Shown piece after piece: positions 40,340 through 48,016 of a stretch of 64,000 bases of DNA. How positions within the stretch are numbered: position 1 is the stretch's first letter; the number at the start of each line of letters is the position of its first letter. Origin of the DNA: Pseudomonadota bacterium (GTDB taxonomy: Bacteria; Myxococcota_A; Polyangia; Haliangiales; Haliangiaceae). The stretch lies in the NCBI GenBank assembly GCA_022360315.1, contig JAKSDA010000085.1, positions 1-64,000 on the forward strand, in the 5' to 3' direction. A model generated the notes under the pieces. The model ran no database searches. It was not told the DNA's origin and saw only the letters and a list, made by a program, of their open reading frames with translations. The translations under genes and the position numbers were made by a program.

Positions 40340-41397
40340 GCGCCGGTATCCCGCGGGTGGTCGTTTTCACTCGGCCTACTGAGTACGAAAATCTGCTCGA
40401 ACGCCACGGCACCTATCAGCAAGCTCGATTTTTTCTGGCCACGCGCCAGCAGTCGATCGAGCCGATGCGTGCCGAGCACGAGCTGTGCAAGAGTGCGATG
40501 GTCAGGGTAGACCAGGCGATTCCGCTCAAATGGCGCCGTACCCGGGTCTTGCGCCGCGACCTGGACCGCTTTTTATTCGCCCCCGACGATATCGTGGTCG
40601 CAGTCGGCCAGGATGGACTGGTTGCCAATCTGGCCAAATACCTGGACGGACAGCCGGTGATCGGCATCAATCCAGATGGGGGACGCAACGACGGCATTTT
40701 GTGCCCGCATGACGCGACCCACGCCGACGTTCTGCTCGATGCGGTACACGTTGGCAAATGCGACATCGAGTCGCGTACCATGGTCGAGGCCGCCACCGAT
40801 GACGGCCAGCGTTTGCTGGCCTTGAATGAGATCTTTGTCGGTCAGCGCGGGCATCAATCGGCGCGCTATCGCATCGCCTGGCGCCGGTCGCGCGAGCGAC
40901 AATCGTCCTCGGGGCTGATCGTGACCACCGGAACTGGATCGACCGGATGGGCGCGTTCGGTGCGTCGGCAACGCGACACCAATGTGACTCTGCCGGCGCC
41001 GTGTGAACAGCGGTTGGCGTTTTTTGTGCGCGAGGCATTTCCCAGCGTGGCAACCGGTGCGGACGTGACCGACGGTGAGATCGTGACCGGCGAGGCGATC
41101 GAGATCACTTCAGAGATGAATGAGGGCGGAGTGATTTTCGGTGACGGTATCGAGAGCGACCGCATCGCATTTCACTACGGAATGCGTCTTTCGATCGCGA
41201 TCGCTGGCGTCCGGTTGAATCTGGTCGCAGAAAGCGATCGCGCCGGCCGGCGTTCTCGCCGGGTCCGGAGTCGGAAGCGCCGCGATAAACGGCGCCGGGC
41301 CGGCCCCGGCTTGCCCGAACGTGACCGCCTTGCGACCGAGTTGCCGGTCGCCCGCTCTCTGACCGGATCTTCGGGCCAATACAAACCGCACCGCTAG
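40336..41397 (+). CDS. NAD kinase-like protein
   Basis: 353-aa protein of the NAD/diacylglycerol-kinase superfamily. [20 protein letters not shown] takes the place of the GGDG loop (here GQDG). [16 protein letters not shown] is the NPD-type segment, [19 protein letters not shown] the NE motif, and [16 protein letters not shown] the TGSTG substrate loop. The second half has a DGIE-type loop ([14 protein letters not shown]). The C-terminal 60 residues are a basic tail ([17 protein letters not shown]). The gene is coupled (ATGA) to the SPFH gene. Whether it makes NADP or phosphorylates another nucleoside or sugar cannot be decided. The changed Gly in the loop and its partner suggest a special role and not the housekeeping enzyme. 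Confidence 0.85.
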   Translation: MSAGIPRVVVFTRPTEYENLLERHGTYQQARFFLATRQQSIEPMRAEHELCKSAMVRVDQAIPLKWRRTRVLRRDLDRFLFAPDDIVVAVGQDGLVANLAKYLDGQPVIGINPDGGRNDGILCPHDATHADVLLDAVHVGKCDIESRTMVEAATDDGQRLLALNEIFVGQRGHQSARYRIAWRRSRERQSSSGLIVTTGTGSTGWARSVRRQRDTNVTLPAPCEQRLAFFVREAFPSVATGADVTDGEIVTGEAIEITSEMNEGGVIFGDGIESDRIAFHYGMRLSIAIAGVRLNLVAESDRAGRRSRRVRSRKRRDKRRRAGPGLPERDRLATELPVARSLTGSSGQYKPHR

Positions 41398-41492
41398 CCA
41401 GACTGGCCCGGTTGGCCCCAGTGGCCGCGGCCACAGCAGTCAGCAGGATTCGCCGGCCCCTCGGGATCGTCCACGGGGTAAACTAGCGCTCA

Positions 41493-41765
41493 ATGTTCAT
41501 CGGTGCTCTCCTCATCGGCTTGCTCACAGCCTATTACTTCGGGCTCAAACCCGGCATCATAGCGGCAGCGGCCTCGGTGCTTCTGTTTATTGTCGCCGAC
41601 GCCGTTCCCCCCGCGCAGCTCGCCATCTATGCAGTCATCGCGGTCTTCATTACCGGGGTGTGTTTCCTCGGTCCACGGACAGCGCGGTCGGACGAGACCG
41701 ACCCGCAAAACGCAGTCCGGCGCTGGACCAGACGACTGGTCGGTGAACTGTGGCGGCGCCTGTGA
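41493..41765 (+). CDS. small membrane protein
   Basis: 90-aa protein with two to three hydrophobic segments (FIGALLIGLLTAYYFGL, IIAAAASVLLFIVADAV, LAIYAVIAVFITGVCFLG) and a charged C-terminal tail (DPQNAVRRWTRRLVGELWRRL). No family recognised. The downstream gene starts at GTG 41750 inside its end, so the two overlap by 16 bases and are probably cotranslated. The location, just after the SPFH/NAD-kinase pair, is suggestive, but 95 bp separate them. Confidence 0.7.
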   Translation: MFIGALLIGLLTAYYFGLKPGIIAAAASVLLFIVADAVPPAQLAIYAVIAVFITGVCFLGPRTARSDETDPQNAVRRWTRRLVGELWRRL

Positions 41766-42274
41766 ACCAGTCCGGCCAGATCGGACTCGCCCTGGGTGCT
41801 TGCGCCATTCTTTGGTGCAGCCCTTCGTGTGCAATGCGCGCCTCGTCGGCCACATCTGGATCCACCGAGGCCGATCGGACGGCGCTCGATCAGACCCCCG
41901 ACCCGGTCGAGGTCGACGTCCGGGTTTCCCGTCGGTTTGGACGGCTGGTGCGCCTGGATATCAAAGGTCTGGCCCGGCGCTACAAGGCCGGCCAGGACTT
42001 CGAAAAGCCCAAATACTGGGTCATCAGCGCCATGACCGGACAACAGGTCCTCATGCGCACCATCAACGGTCCGGCCCGGGTCGTACGCAATCCGGTCGGC
42101 GGGCCCAGGAGTGACCTGTGGGATGTCGAGATCACATTTTGGGTCGCTTTCTCGGTGCCCGAGGACGCCTCATCTCTGGTCGTCCAGGTCACTGCACCCA
42201 AATGTGATGTATTCGAGACTACGCTGGACCTGGGCTGGGGAGAGATCGAGCCCTCCGACAATGCCGGCCTGTGA
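41750..42274 (+). CDS. exported protein of unknown function
   Basis: 174-aa protein. The N-terminus has a hydrophobic run GLALGACAILWC that could be a lipoprotein signal (LGAC), though the hydrophobic region continues past the cysteine and SPSC is a second choice. The mature part is a single beta-rich domain (DVRVSRRFGRLVRLDIKGL, DLWDVEITFWVAFSVPEDA, LVVQVTAPKCDVFETTLDL). GTG 41750 or GTG 41762 is the start. No family recognised. It is encoded between a small membrane protein and the ECF sigma factor. Confidence 0.65.
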   Translation: MAAPVNQSGQIGLALGACAILWCSPSCAMRASSATSGSTEADRTALDQTPDPVEVDVRVSRRFGRLVRLDIKGLARRYKAGQDFEKPKYWVISAMTGQQVLMRTINGPARVVRNPVGGPRSDLWDVEITFWVAFSVPEDASSLVVQVTAPKCDVFETTLDLGWGEIEPSDNAGL

Positions 42275-42350
42275 GTGCAATTTCCAGCGCGGTCATTTTT
42301 TGTGTAATACATCGCAAAACCGGTTCGTCTCTGACAAATAAGAGCTGATC

Positions 42351-42881
42351 GTGACTACAGATCAACAATCATCTCAGCAAGCATCTACACCGCTCATACG
42401 CGACGTCGACGACCTCGGCGGGCTGCTCCGGCGCGGTTATCGCTACGCCCTATCGCTCACCCACGACGAGGCCTCGGCCGAGGACTTGGTGCAGGATGCC
42501 TGGCTCTCACTGCTCAAGGCCGGATCGGCGCGAACCCCGGCCTATCTATTTCAGGTGCTGCGCAGCCGATTCATCGACCGCTATCGGCGGCAACGCCTGG
42601 TCGTCATGACCGGTATGGAGGAGGTCGAGGAACCACATAGCGAGCAGTCGAGCAGTGCAGATCTGGTAATCGAAGGAGATCTGATCAGGCGTGCACTCAG
42701 CCAGCTCCGCTCGGAAGAGCGTGAAGCCATTTTTCTGTCCGCAGTCGAGGGGTACACGGGAGAAGAAATCTCGGCCCTCACCGGGCGAAGCCCGGGCGCG
42801 GTGCGTACCATGCTCCACCGCGCCCGGGCCAAAATGCGCAATTCTATCATTCAACAGCAAAGCAACGAGGTGACAGCATGA
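42351..42881 (+). CDS. ECF-type RNA polymerase sigma factor
   Basis: 176-aa sigma factor with region 2 (LLRRGYRYALSLTHDEASAEDLVQDAWLSLLKAG, promoter melting and core binding) and region 4 (LRSEEREAIFLSAVEGYTGEEISALTGRSPGAVRTMLHRARAKMR, -35 recognition). GTG start at 42351. The stop overlaps the start of the anti-sigma gene by four bases, the usual coupled arrangement. The target promoters are unknown. A TGACACCCC/GCGTCC pair before the thioredoxin gene is only a weak candidate. Confidence 0.95.
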   Translation: MTTDQQSSQQASTPLIRDVDDLGGLLRRGYRYALSLTHDEASAEDLVQDAWLSLLKAGSARTPAYLFQVLRSRFIDRYRRQRLVVMTGMEEVEEPHSEQSSSADLVIEGDLIRRALSQLRSEEREAIFLSAVEGYTGEEISALTGRSPGAVRTMLHRARAKMRNSIIQQQSNEVTA

Positions 42882-43651
42882 GCCGCGATGGCACCAGCCC
42901 GACCACGCTGGGCCGCGACTCGGCCGGAAATCCGCCGGAGCATGAGCCAGGCGATGCCCTACGAGAACTATCGTCCGGCCACGGCGATCCGAGCGAGTCG
43001 ACCGACCGAAATCACCGCGCCGACATCAACGACCCGCTCGACATCGCTGTGCGCGAATTCTATCAAAACGTCTCGATCCGGCCCGAGCTCGTCGAGCGAC
43101 TCCGTGGCCTGGCCGAGCTTCCGGCCCACCCTGGCAAGTCCGAGCGAGTCGCCCGCCTCGAGCGCCTGGGCAACTGGCGCCGGCGCGCCGTGGTGGCTGG
43201 AATGATGGCTGCAGCCGGTGTGGCAGCGCTCGTGGCGCTCCGCCTTGCCGCCTCGCCAGGTCCGATCACAGCCGACCAACGGGCTCTTCTCATCGCCGAA
43301 GAAATCGCAATGAACCACCGCAAGCGCCTCGATGTCGAGTTTCGCACCCCGGTCTATCCCGAACTGGCCGGTGCGATGGATAAGCTAGATTTCGAGCCCC
43401 AGCCATCACGCAGCGACCACTATAACCTGATCGGCGGCCGCTATTGCTCGATACAGGGATCGATTGCTGCCCAGCTCAAACTTGCCGACAACAACGGCAG
43501 ATTCCATACCCTGTACCAAACCCGCTGGAAGCCAGCCTACAGCGGGTTGCCCGAGCGGAGGATCGCGACTGGTGATGTCGAGGTGCAATTCTGGCGAGAG
43601 GCCGACATACTGTTCGGCCTGGCCAGTTTCACGACCGGGCACTCGCAGTAA
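42878..43651 (+). CDS. membrane anti-sigma factor
   Basis: 257-aa protein encoded with a four-base overlap after the ECF sigma. Residues about 1-105 are polar and cytoplasmic, with the helical segment DPLDIAVREFYQNVSIRPELVERL that would hold the sigma factor. One transmembrane helix follows (VVAGMMAAAGVAALVALRL). The rest is a periplasmic sensor domain with one conserved-looking Cys in LIGGRYCSIQGSIAAQLKLAD and a closing VEVQFWREADILFGLASF. No zinc-binding anti-sigma motif (HxxxCxxC) is present. The downstream periplasmic thioredoxin makes a thiol signal plausible, but that is inference. Confidence 0.82.
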   Translation: MSRDGTSPTTLGRDSAGNPPEHEPGDALRELSSGHGDPSESTDRNHRADINDPLDIAVREFYQNVSIRPELVERLRGLAELPAHPGKSERVARLERLGNWRRRAVVAGMMAAAGVAALVALRLAASPGPITADQRALLIAEEIAMNHRKRLDVEFRTPVYPELAGAMDKLDFEPQPSRSDHYNLIGGRYCSIQGSIAAQLKLADNNGRFHTLYQTRWKPAYSGLPERRIATGDVEVQFWREADILFGLASFTTGHSQ

Positions 43652-43831
43652 ATCGAGTCCGGCGCTCAAAATCAACTGACACCCCCTGAAAGCACGCGTC
43701 CAGCGCGACGCGGGTTATTTGACAGTATGCAGTAATCGAGAGCTCGCCGCGCCGCCCCGGCAACAGGCACCACAGCTCAACCGATCGAATAACAGGCCGA
43801 CCGGCCTAACAGACACTTTTGGAGAGAGACA

Positions 43832-44257
43832 ATGAAAACGATCAAAGCCCTATCAATCGCGTTTGTTGCCGCCGCAGTGGTGGCTCTGACCGGATTCGCC
43901 CAGGCAGGGTCCGAACGCTCCACCGCCGCCGACCTCATGGCGGTCAAGTTCCACGCCGATTGGTGCGGCTCATGCAAAGTCATCGGCCCCCATTTCACCA
44001 ACCTGGGCAACAAATTCGACGGCAAAAAAGTCCTGTTTCTGACCCTCGATATGACCAACGAGTCCACCCAGCGCCAGTCCGAATATTTGGCCTCTGCACT
44101 GGGCCTGGGCAAAGTGTGGAAATCCCATGCACCCAAGACTGGATACATTCTCTTGATCGAGCCCAAATCGAGACAGATCGTCGGCAAACTGACCAAAAAA
44201 GACGATTTTAAGGCGATGAGCACCGCGATCGACCGGGTGCTGGCCCGATCCCGCTAA
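43832..44257 (+). CDS. periplasmic thioredoxin-like protein
   Basis: 141-aa secreted protein. A signal peptide (MKTIKALSIAFVAAAVVALTGFAQA) precedes a thioredoxin fold with active site HADWCGSCKVIGPHF (WCGSC), LFLTLDMTN, and the loop YILLIEPKSRQIVGKL. The cis-Pro usually found opposite the active site is not evident in this short C-terminal half, and the domain is short. GGAGAG precedes the ATG. It is 180 bp downstream of the ECF/anti-sigma pair and could be one of its targets, reducing or repairing thiols in the envelope. Confidence 0.87.
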   Translation: MKTIKALSIAFVAAAVVALTGFAQAGSERSTAADLMAVKFHADWCGSCKVIGPHFTNLGNKFDGKKVLFLTLDMTNESTQRQSEYLASALGLGKVWKSHAPKTGYILLIEPKSRQIVGKLTKKDDFKAMSTAIDRVLARSR

Positions 44258-44291
44258 CCGGTGGGTAAATCGCCTGGCTCTCGGGCCAGTA

Positions 44292-46205
44292 GTGTATCAT
44301 GGCGACAATTTGAGTGTTCGGCGTAAACTCATCGTCATCATTCTATTTGTCGCAATTATACCGCTAGCTGTGTCGGCGTCCGCTGCGCTCAGCGTTCATC
44401 GCCGCGCAGTGGAATACAAACTCGCCGAACTCGAGCTGGGCACCGCGCGCCACGGTGCCTCGGTCGCTCAGCGCTGGTTCGACAACACCGAGCACAGCCT
44501 GGTCGCGTTCGCCGGACAGGTCCCCTGGTCCGAGCTGTCCACCCAGGAGCGCCAGGGTGCGCTCTCCGTGATCTACCGCCAGCTCACCCAGGTCGCGGTG
44601 GTTGGCCTTCTCGATGAGCGCGGCCAGCCGGTCGGCAATGCGGTATTCGCCCGGCCGAGCGATGAGGGAGCTCGCGGTCACCCGCGCATTGACCCGGCGA
44701 CTCTCGATCAGCTGGCCAGGCGTATTCCCCGCCTCGAGCCAGGACAGCGCGCCCGCGCCGGCGAGGTCTTTCTGACCGCGGCCCTGCCGGGACGTCCACA
44801 CCCGGGCAACGGTGGCCAAGCGGCATATCGGCCACCGGTACCGCTCCTGCCGTTGTCGATTGGCGTTCCGGGCGGTGCCGCGGACTGGACCCTGGTCGTC
44901 GCGGTCGCGCTCGACCGGTTGTGCAATGCTCTGTCCCGGGTCCCGGACGGTGAGATCGAGATTGCGCTTTACGACCATCTAGGCCGCACCCTGTGCCCGG
45001 TCGAAGGCGGGCGTCCTCTGGCCCGGGGGCCATCCCAGTTGGACGACCAGCTGGCGGCGGGACAGCGGCGTCGCATCCGCTATCGCGATGCCCGGGGCGC
45101 GCTTTGGCTGGCCACCGCATGGCCGGCAGCAGCGGGCTGGATTGTGGTGGCGGGCCAGCCCGCCGATCGAGCACTGGCGCCGATCCGGGCATTGCAGCGG
45201 CAGACCTGGTTCTGGATCGCACTCAGTGTACTCATCGGCCTGTCGGCCGGCCTGTATCTGGCCCGCGGGATCACCGCATCGGTGCACCGGCTGATCGAAG
45301 GAGCTCGCCAGTTCGGCAGGGGCAACCTCAATGTTCGTCTCGACGTCACAGGCCGTGACGAGATGGGCGAACTGGCCAGGACATTCAACCAGATGGGTCA
45401 GGAGATCGCCCGGCGGGATGAAGAGCTGCGGCAATGGAACCGAGAGCTCGAAAAACGAGTCGACGATCGAACTCTCGAGTTGCGCCAAGCCCAGGACCAA
45501 CTGCTTCAGTCGCGTAAAATGGCCGCGATGAGCGCCCTAGCTGCCGGGCTCGCCCACGAGATCAACAATCCTCTTACCGGCATCTCGGGCATGGCCCAGG
45601 TGCTGAAACGAGACTTCGCGGGAATGAATGGACGGCCTCGCAAGGCCCTTGACACCATCGAAGAGGGTGCCAGGCGCATCCACAGTATCGTACAGATCCT
45701 GCAGAGCCTGTCCGACCGGGCCCTGGACGCCGGATTTGTGGCCACCGACGCCCGGGATATCATTGCCGGTGCTGTGGACACCATGGCAGGCGATCTCGAG
45801 CGCGATCATATCGATCTCATTGTAGACATGCCGCCGCACGTGCTCGAGCTACAGGGCAATGTTGCCCAGTTGCGCGAGGTCTTCACCCACGTGTTGCGCA
45901 ATGCGATCACCGCCAGCGAGGCAGAAGGATGCATTGAAGTGCGAGCCGACCTATTGGACAAAAAATTGATCCGGATCGAGGTTGTCGACGCGGGCATCGG
46001 TATCGCGCCCGAGCTCCTGGAGCGAGTATTCGAACCGTTTTACACCACCAAGCAGGATTGGCAGAACCGGGGCAGCGGGCTCGCCATTGCCCACCGCATC
46101 GTGGAAAACCACGGCGGTTCGATCAAACTTCACAGTACCCCGGGCAGCGGCACTACGGTTACAATTGTCCTGCCGGCGTCGGTTGGCGGAGCCCATTTGG
46201 TATGA
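44292..46205 (+). CDS. membrane sensor histidine kinase
   Basis: 637-aa kinase. Transmembrane helix 1 (LIVIILFVAIIPLAVSASAAL) is followed by a periplasmic sensor domain of about 270 residues, then helix 2 (WFWIALSVLIGLSAGLYLA), HAMP (RLIEGARQFGRGNLNVRLDV), a coiled coil, and a catalytic region. His422 is in GLAHEINNPLTGISGMAQVL. ATP site: ITASEAEGCIEV, DAGIGIAPELLERVFEPFYTT and GSGLAIAHRIV. No receiver domain and no regulator gene beside it. The start is GTG 44292 or TTG 44310. The next gene, also a histidine kinase, begins 13 bp later, so they are cotranscribed. Confidence 0.93.
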   Translation: MYHGDNLSVRRKLIVIILFVAIIPLAVSASAALSVHRRAVEYKLAELELGTARHGASVAQRWFDNTEHSLVAFAGQVPWSELSTQERQGALSVIYRQLTQVAVVGLLDERGQPVGNAVFARPSDEGARGHPRIDPATLDQLARRIPRLEPGQRARAGEVFLTAALPGRPHPGNGGQAAYRPPVPLLPLSIGVPGGAADWTLVVAVALDRLCNALSRVPDGEIEIALYDHLGRTLCPVEGGRPLARGPSQLDDQLAAGQRRRIRYRDARGALWLATAWPAAAGWIVVAGQPADRALAPIRALQRQTWFWIALSVLIGLSAGLYLARGITASVHRLIEGARQFGRGNLNVRLDVTGRDEMGELARTFNQMGQEIARRDEELRQWNRELEKRVDDRTLELRQAQDQLLQSRKMAAMSALAAGLAHEINNPLTGISGMAQVLKRDFAGMNGRPRKALDTIEEGARRIHSIVQILQSLSDRALDAGFVATDARDIIAGAVDTMAGDLERDHIDLIVDMPPHVLELQGNVAQLREVFTHVLRNAITASEAEGCIEVRADLLDKKLIRIEVVDAGIGIAPELLERVFEPFYTTKQDWQNRGSGLAIAHRIVENHGGSIKLHSTPGSGTTVTIVLPASVGGAHLV

Positions 46206-46218
46206 TGAGGCAAGATCG

Positions 46219-47085
46219 GTGAGCTTTCGCGAGGTGAGCGACAACGAGACCCTTTTTTGGCTCCTCGGCGACCGAGTGCAACGAGTGCTCGACGAACACG
46301 GTGTGCGCGTCCGTATCGAACTGGACTGGCCGGAGTTCTCAGATCAAGCCGACGTTCTATCCGCGCTGCGGGCCGATCTCGCCAAACTCCACGATGGCCA
46401 GGTCGAGCTCAATCGGCTCGCAGCCATCGGCGAGCTGGCAGCCGGGACCATCCACGAGACCCGCAATATCGTGGCAACAATCTGTGGCCTGGCCCAGGTC
46501 GCAGGCCGCAAACACGCCGATCCGCGAACCCTTGACGAGCTCATCGCCACCATCAGGCAGGAGTCCGCGCGCTGCGCTGAGGTCACAGGCAACTATCTAG
46601 AACTGGCCCGCAAGGGAGACAGTGCGCACCAGACCATCGAGGTCAATGATCTCGTCCATGTCGCTGCCCGCATCGTCCGGCATTCACTCGGTATGCACGG
46701 TATCCGCACCGCAGTCGACCTGGCCCCCATACTGCCCGATATATTCGGCGATCGAAACCGGCTTTTGCAGGTCCTGATCAATTTGTCGCGCAATGCGCAG
46801 CAAGCCCTGAGCGACGGAGGACTGGTCACGTTCAGCACCGCGGAGCAAAATGGCAACGCCATCATCACAGTGACCGATGATGGACCCGGCGTACCCGGAG
46901 ACCTGCACCAGCGCATTTTCGAGCCGTTTTTCACCACCAAAGCTGCCGGGACGGGCAGTGGATTGGGCCTGGCCATCAGTGCGCGTATCGTGAGCGAGCA
47001 CGGCGGCAAACTGAGCGTCGAAGACGCGAGCCCACACGGAGCCAGGTTCGTCCTGTGCTTGCCCCCGGACCCACAGGATGGCTAG
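46219..47085 (+). CDS. soluble histidine kinase
   Basis: 288-aa kinase without sensor or membrane part. A short N-terminal helix-rich region precedes the H-box GTIHETRNIVATICGLAQV with His79. The ATPase domain contains INLSRNAQQALSDGG, VTDDGPGVPGDLHQRIFEPFFTT and GSGLGLAISARIV. GTG 46219 is used because TGAGG lies 8 bases upstream and the reading frame before it is not conserved. It sits 13 bp after the membrane kinase. The pair may form a heterodimer or cross-phosphorylate, because no receiver protein is encoded here. The stop overlaps the next gene by 8 bases. Confidence 0.9.
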   Translation: MSFREVSDNETLFWLLGDRVQRVLDEHGVRVRIELDWPEFSDQADVLSALRADLAKLHDGQVELNRLAAIGELAAGTIHETRNIVATICGLAQVAGRKHADPRTLDELIATIRQESARCAEVTGNYLELARKGDSAHQTIEVNDLVHVAARIVRHSLGMHGIRTAVDLAPILPDIFGDRNRLLQVLINLSRNAQQALSDGGLVTFSTAEQNGNAIITVTDDGPGVPGDLHQRIFEPFFTTKAAGTGSGLGLAISARIVSEHGGKLSVEDASPHGARFVLCLPPDPQDG

Positions 47086-48016
47086 GCGGCTCGCCATAGC
47101 GAGCTTGATTGCCGCGCTCATCGTCCTCTTCGGCATCTTGACTCAATCACTGCTATTTCAAGATACAGATATAATTCCGATCGGTCGACCCGTTGGTACA
47201 GTTGCCGGCACGGTGCCCGATACGGGCAGCTCGATGCGGCCTATTCCGGGGTTTTTGGTTACCGCGGTTGAAGGCGCGGCAAAGCGCCGGCAGGGCGGAG
47301 CCTGGCGACCTCTGCGCAGTGGCGAAGAGCTGGCCATCGACGATGCGATCCGCACCGGCGAGCGCGGCCATGTGTCGCTAAAGGTCGGTGCTGCTCGGGT
47401 CGAGTTGGACGCCGACGCGGAGATCGTGGTCACTCAGATCGCCGAGGCCGTGTCGTGGGTCGAACTCGGGCGCGGCCGCGTCGAAGCCAGTGTGCCCGGC
47501 GATGGGGCCATGGCGGTAGGTGTCGTCGTGGCGGGTACCGACAGCACTGCGCAGACTTCAGACGGCGAATTCGCCGTACTCAAAACCGGCCAACGGCAGG
47601 CCACGGTCGCGGTAAAGCAGGGCAGAGTTGCCCTCACCGGTCGGAATGCCACGATCTCGGTGGCGGCGGGCAAGCAGGCAGTCTTGCGCCACGGCCAGCC
47701 GCCCGCTCAGCTGACTTCGATTCCACCGTCGTTATTTCTCAAGATTGCACGGCACCATCGAGTCCAGCGGGCCCGGCACTACGTGATTCGCGGCCGGACC
47801 GCGCCGGGCTCGGTAATCAGTGTCAACGGTGTACCGGTCCCGGTATCGGAGGTCGGTGAGTTCACCGCCAGAGTCGGGCTGCGAGAGGGCGACAACCAGA
47901 TCCGCGTCGAGGGCCGCGATGCCCTGGGCCGGCGTGCGCACACCACCACCGACGTGACCCGCGACTCCACCGCCCCCGAAGTCGAAGCTCAGGTGCAATG
48001 GAGTGGCGAGAAATGA
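47078..48016 (+). CDS. FecR-domain membrane-anchored protein
   Basis: 312-aa protein with an N-terminal signal anchor (MARRLAIASLIAALIVLFGILTQSLLF). The FecR-like region (about 75-215) reads AVEGAAKRRQGGAWRPLRSGEELAIDDAIRTGERGHVSLKVG and goes on through FAVLKTGQRQATVAVKQGRV. A C-terminal Ig-like piece has YVIRGRTAPGSVISVNGVPV. It overlaps the upstream kinase by 8 bases and the downstream large protein by four. In this lineage FecR proteins tend to occur with outer-membrane surface proteins. No iron-transport gene is adjacent. Confidence 0.85.
   Translation: MARRLAIASLIAALIVLFGILTQSLLFQDTDIIPIGRPVGTVAGTVPDTGSSMRPIPGFLVTAVEGAAKRRQGGAWRPLRSGEELAIDDAIRTGERGHVSLKVGAARVELDADAEIVVTQIAEAVSWVELGRGRVEASVPGDGAMAVGVVVAGTDSTAQTSDGEFAVLKTGQRQATVAVKQGRVALTGRNATISVAAGKQAVLRHGQPPAQLTSIPPSLFLKIARHHRVQRARHYVIRGRTAPGSVISVNGVPVPVSEVGEFTARVGLREGDNQIRVEGRDALGRRAHTTTDVTRDSTAPEVEAQVQWSGEK

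Noticed and set aside
45982..46218. N-terminal extension of the soluble kinase in frame
   Set aside because: It overlaps the upstream kinase gene in another frame and shows no conservation. GTG 46219 with TGAGG is the better start.
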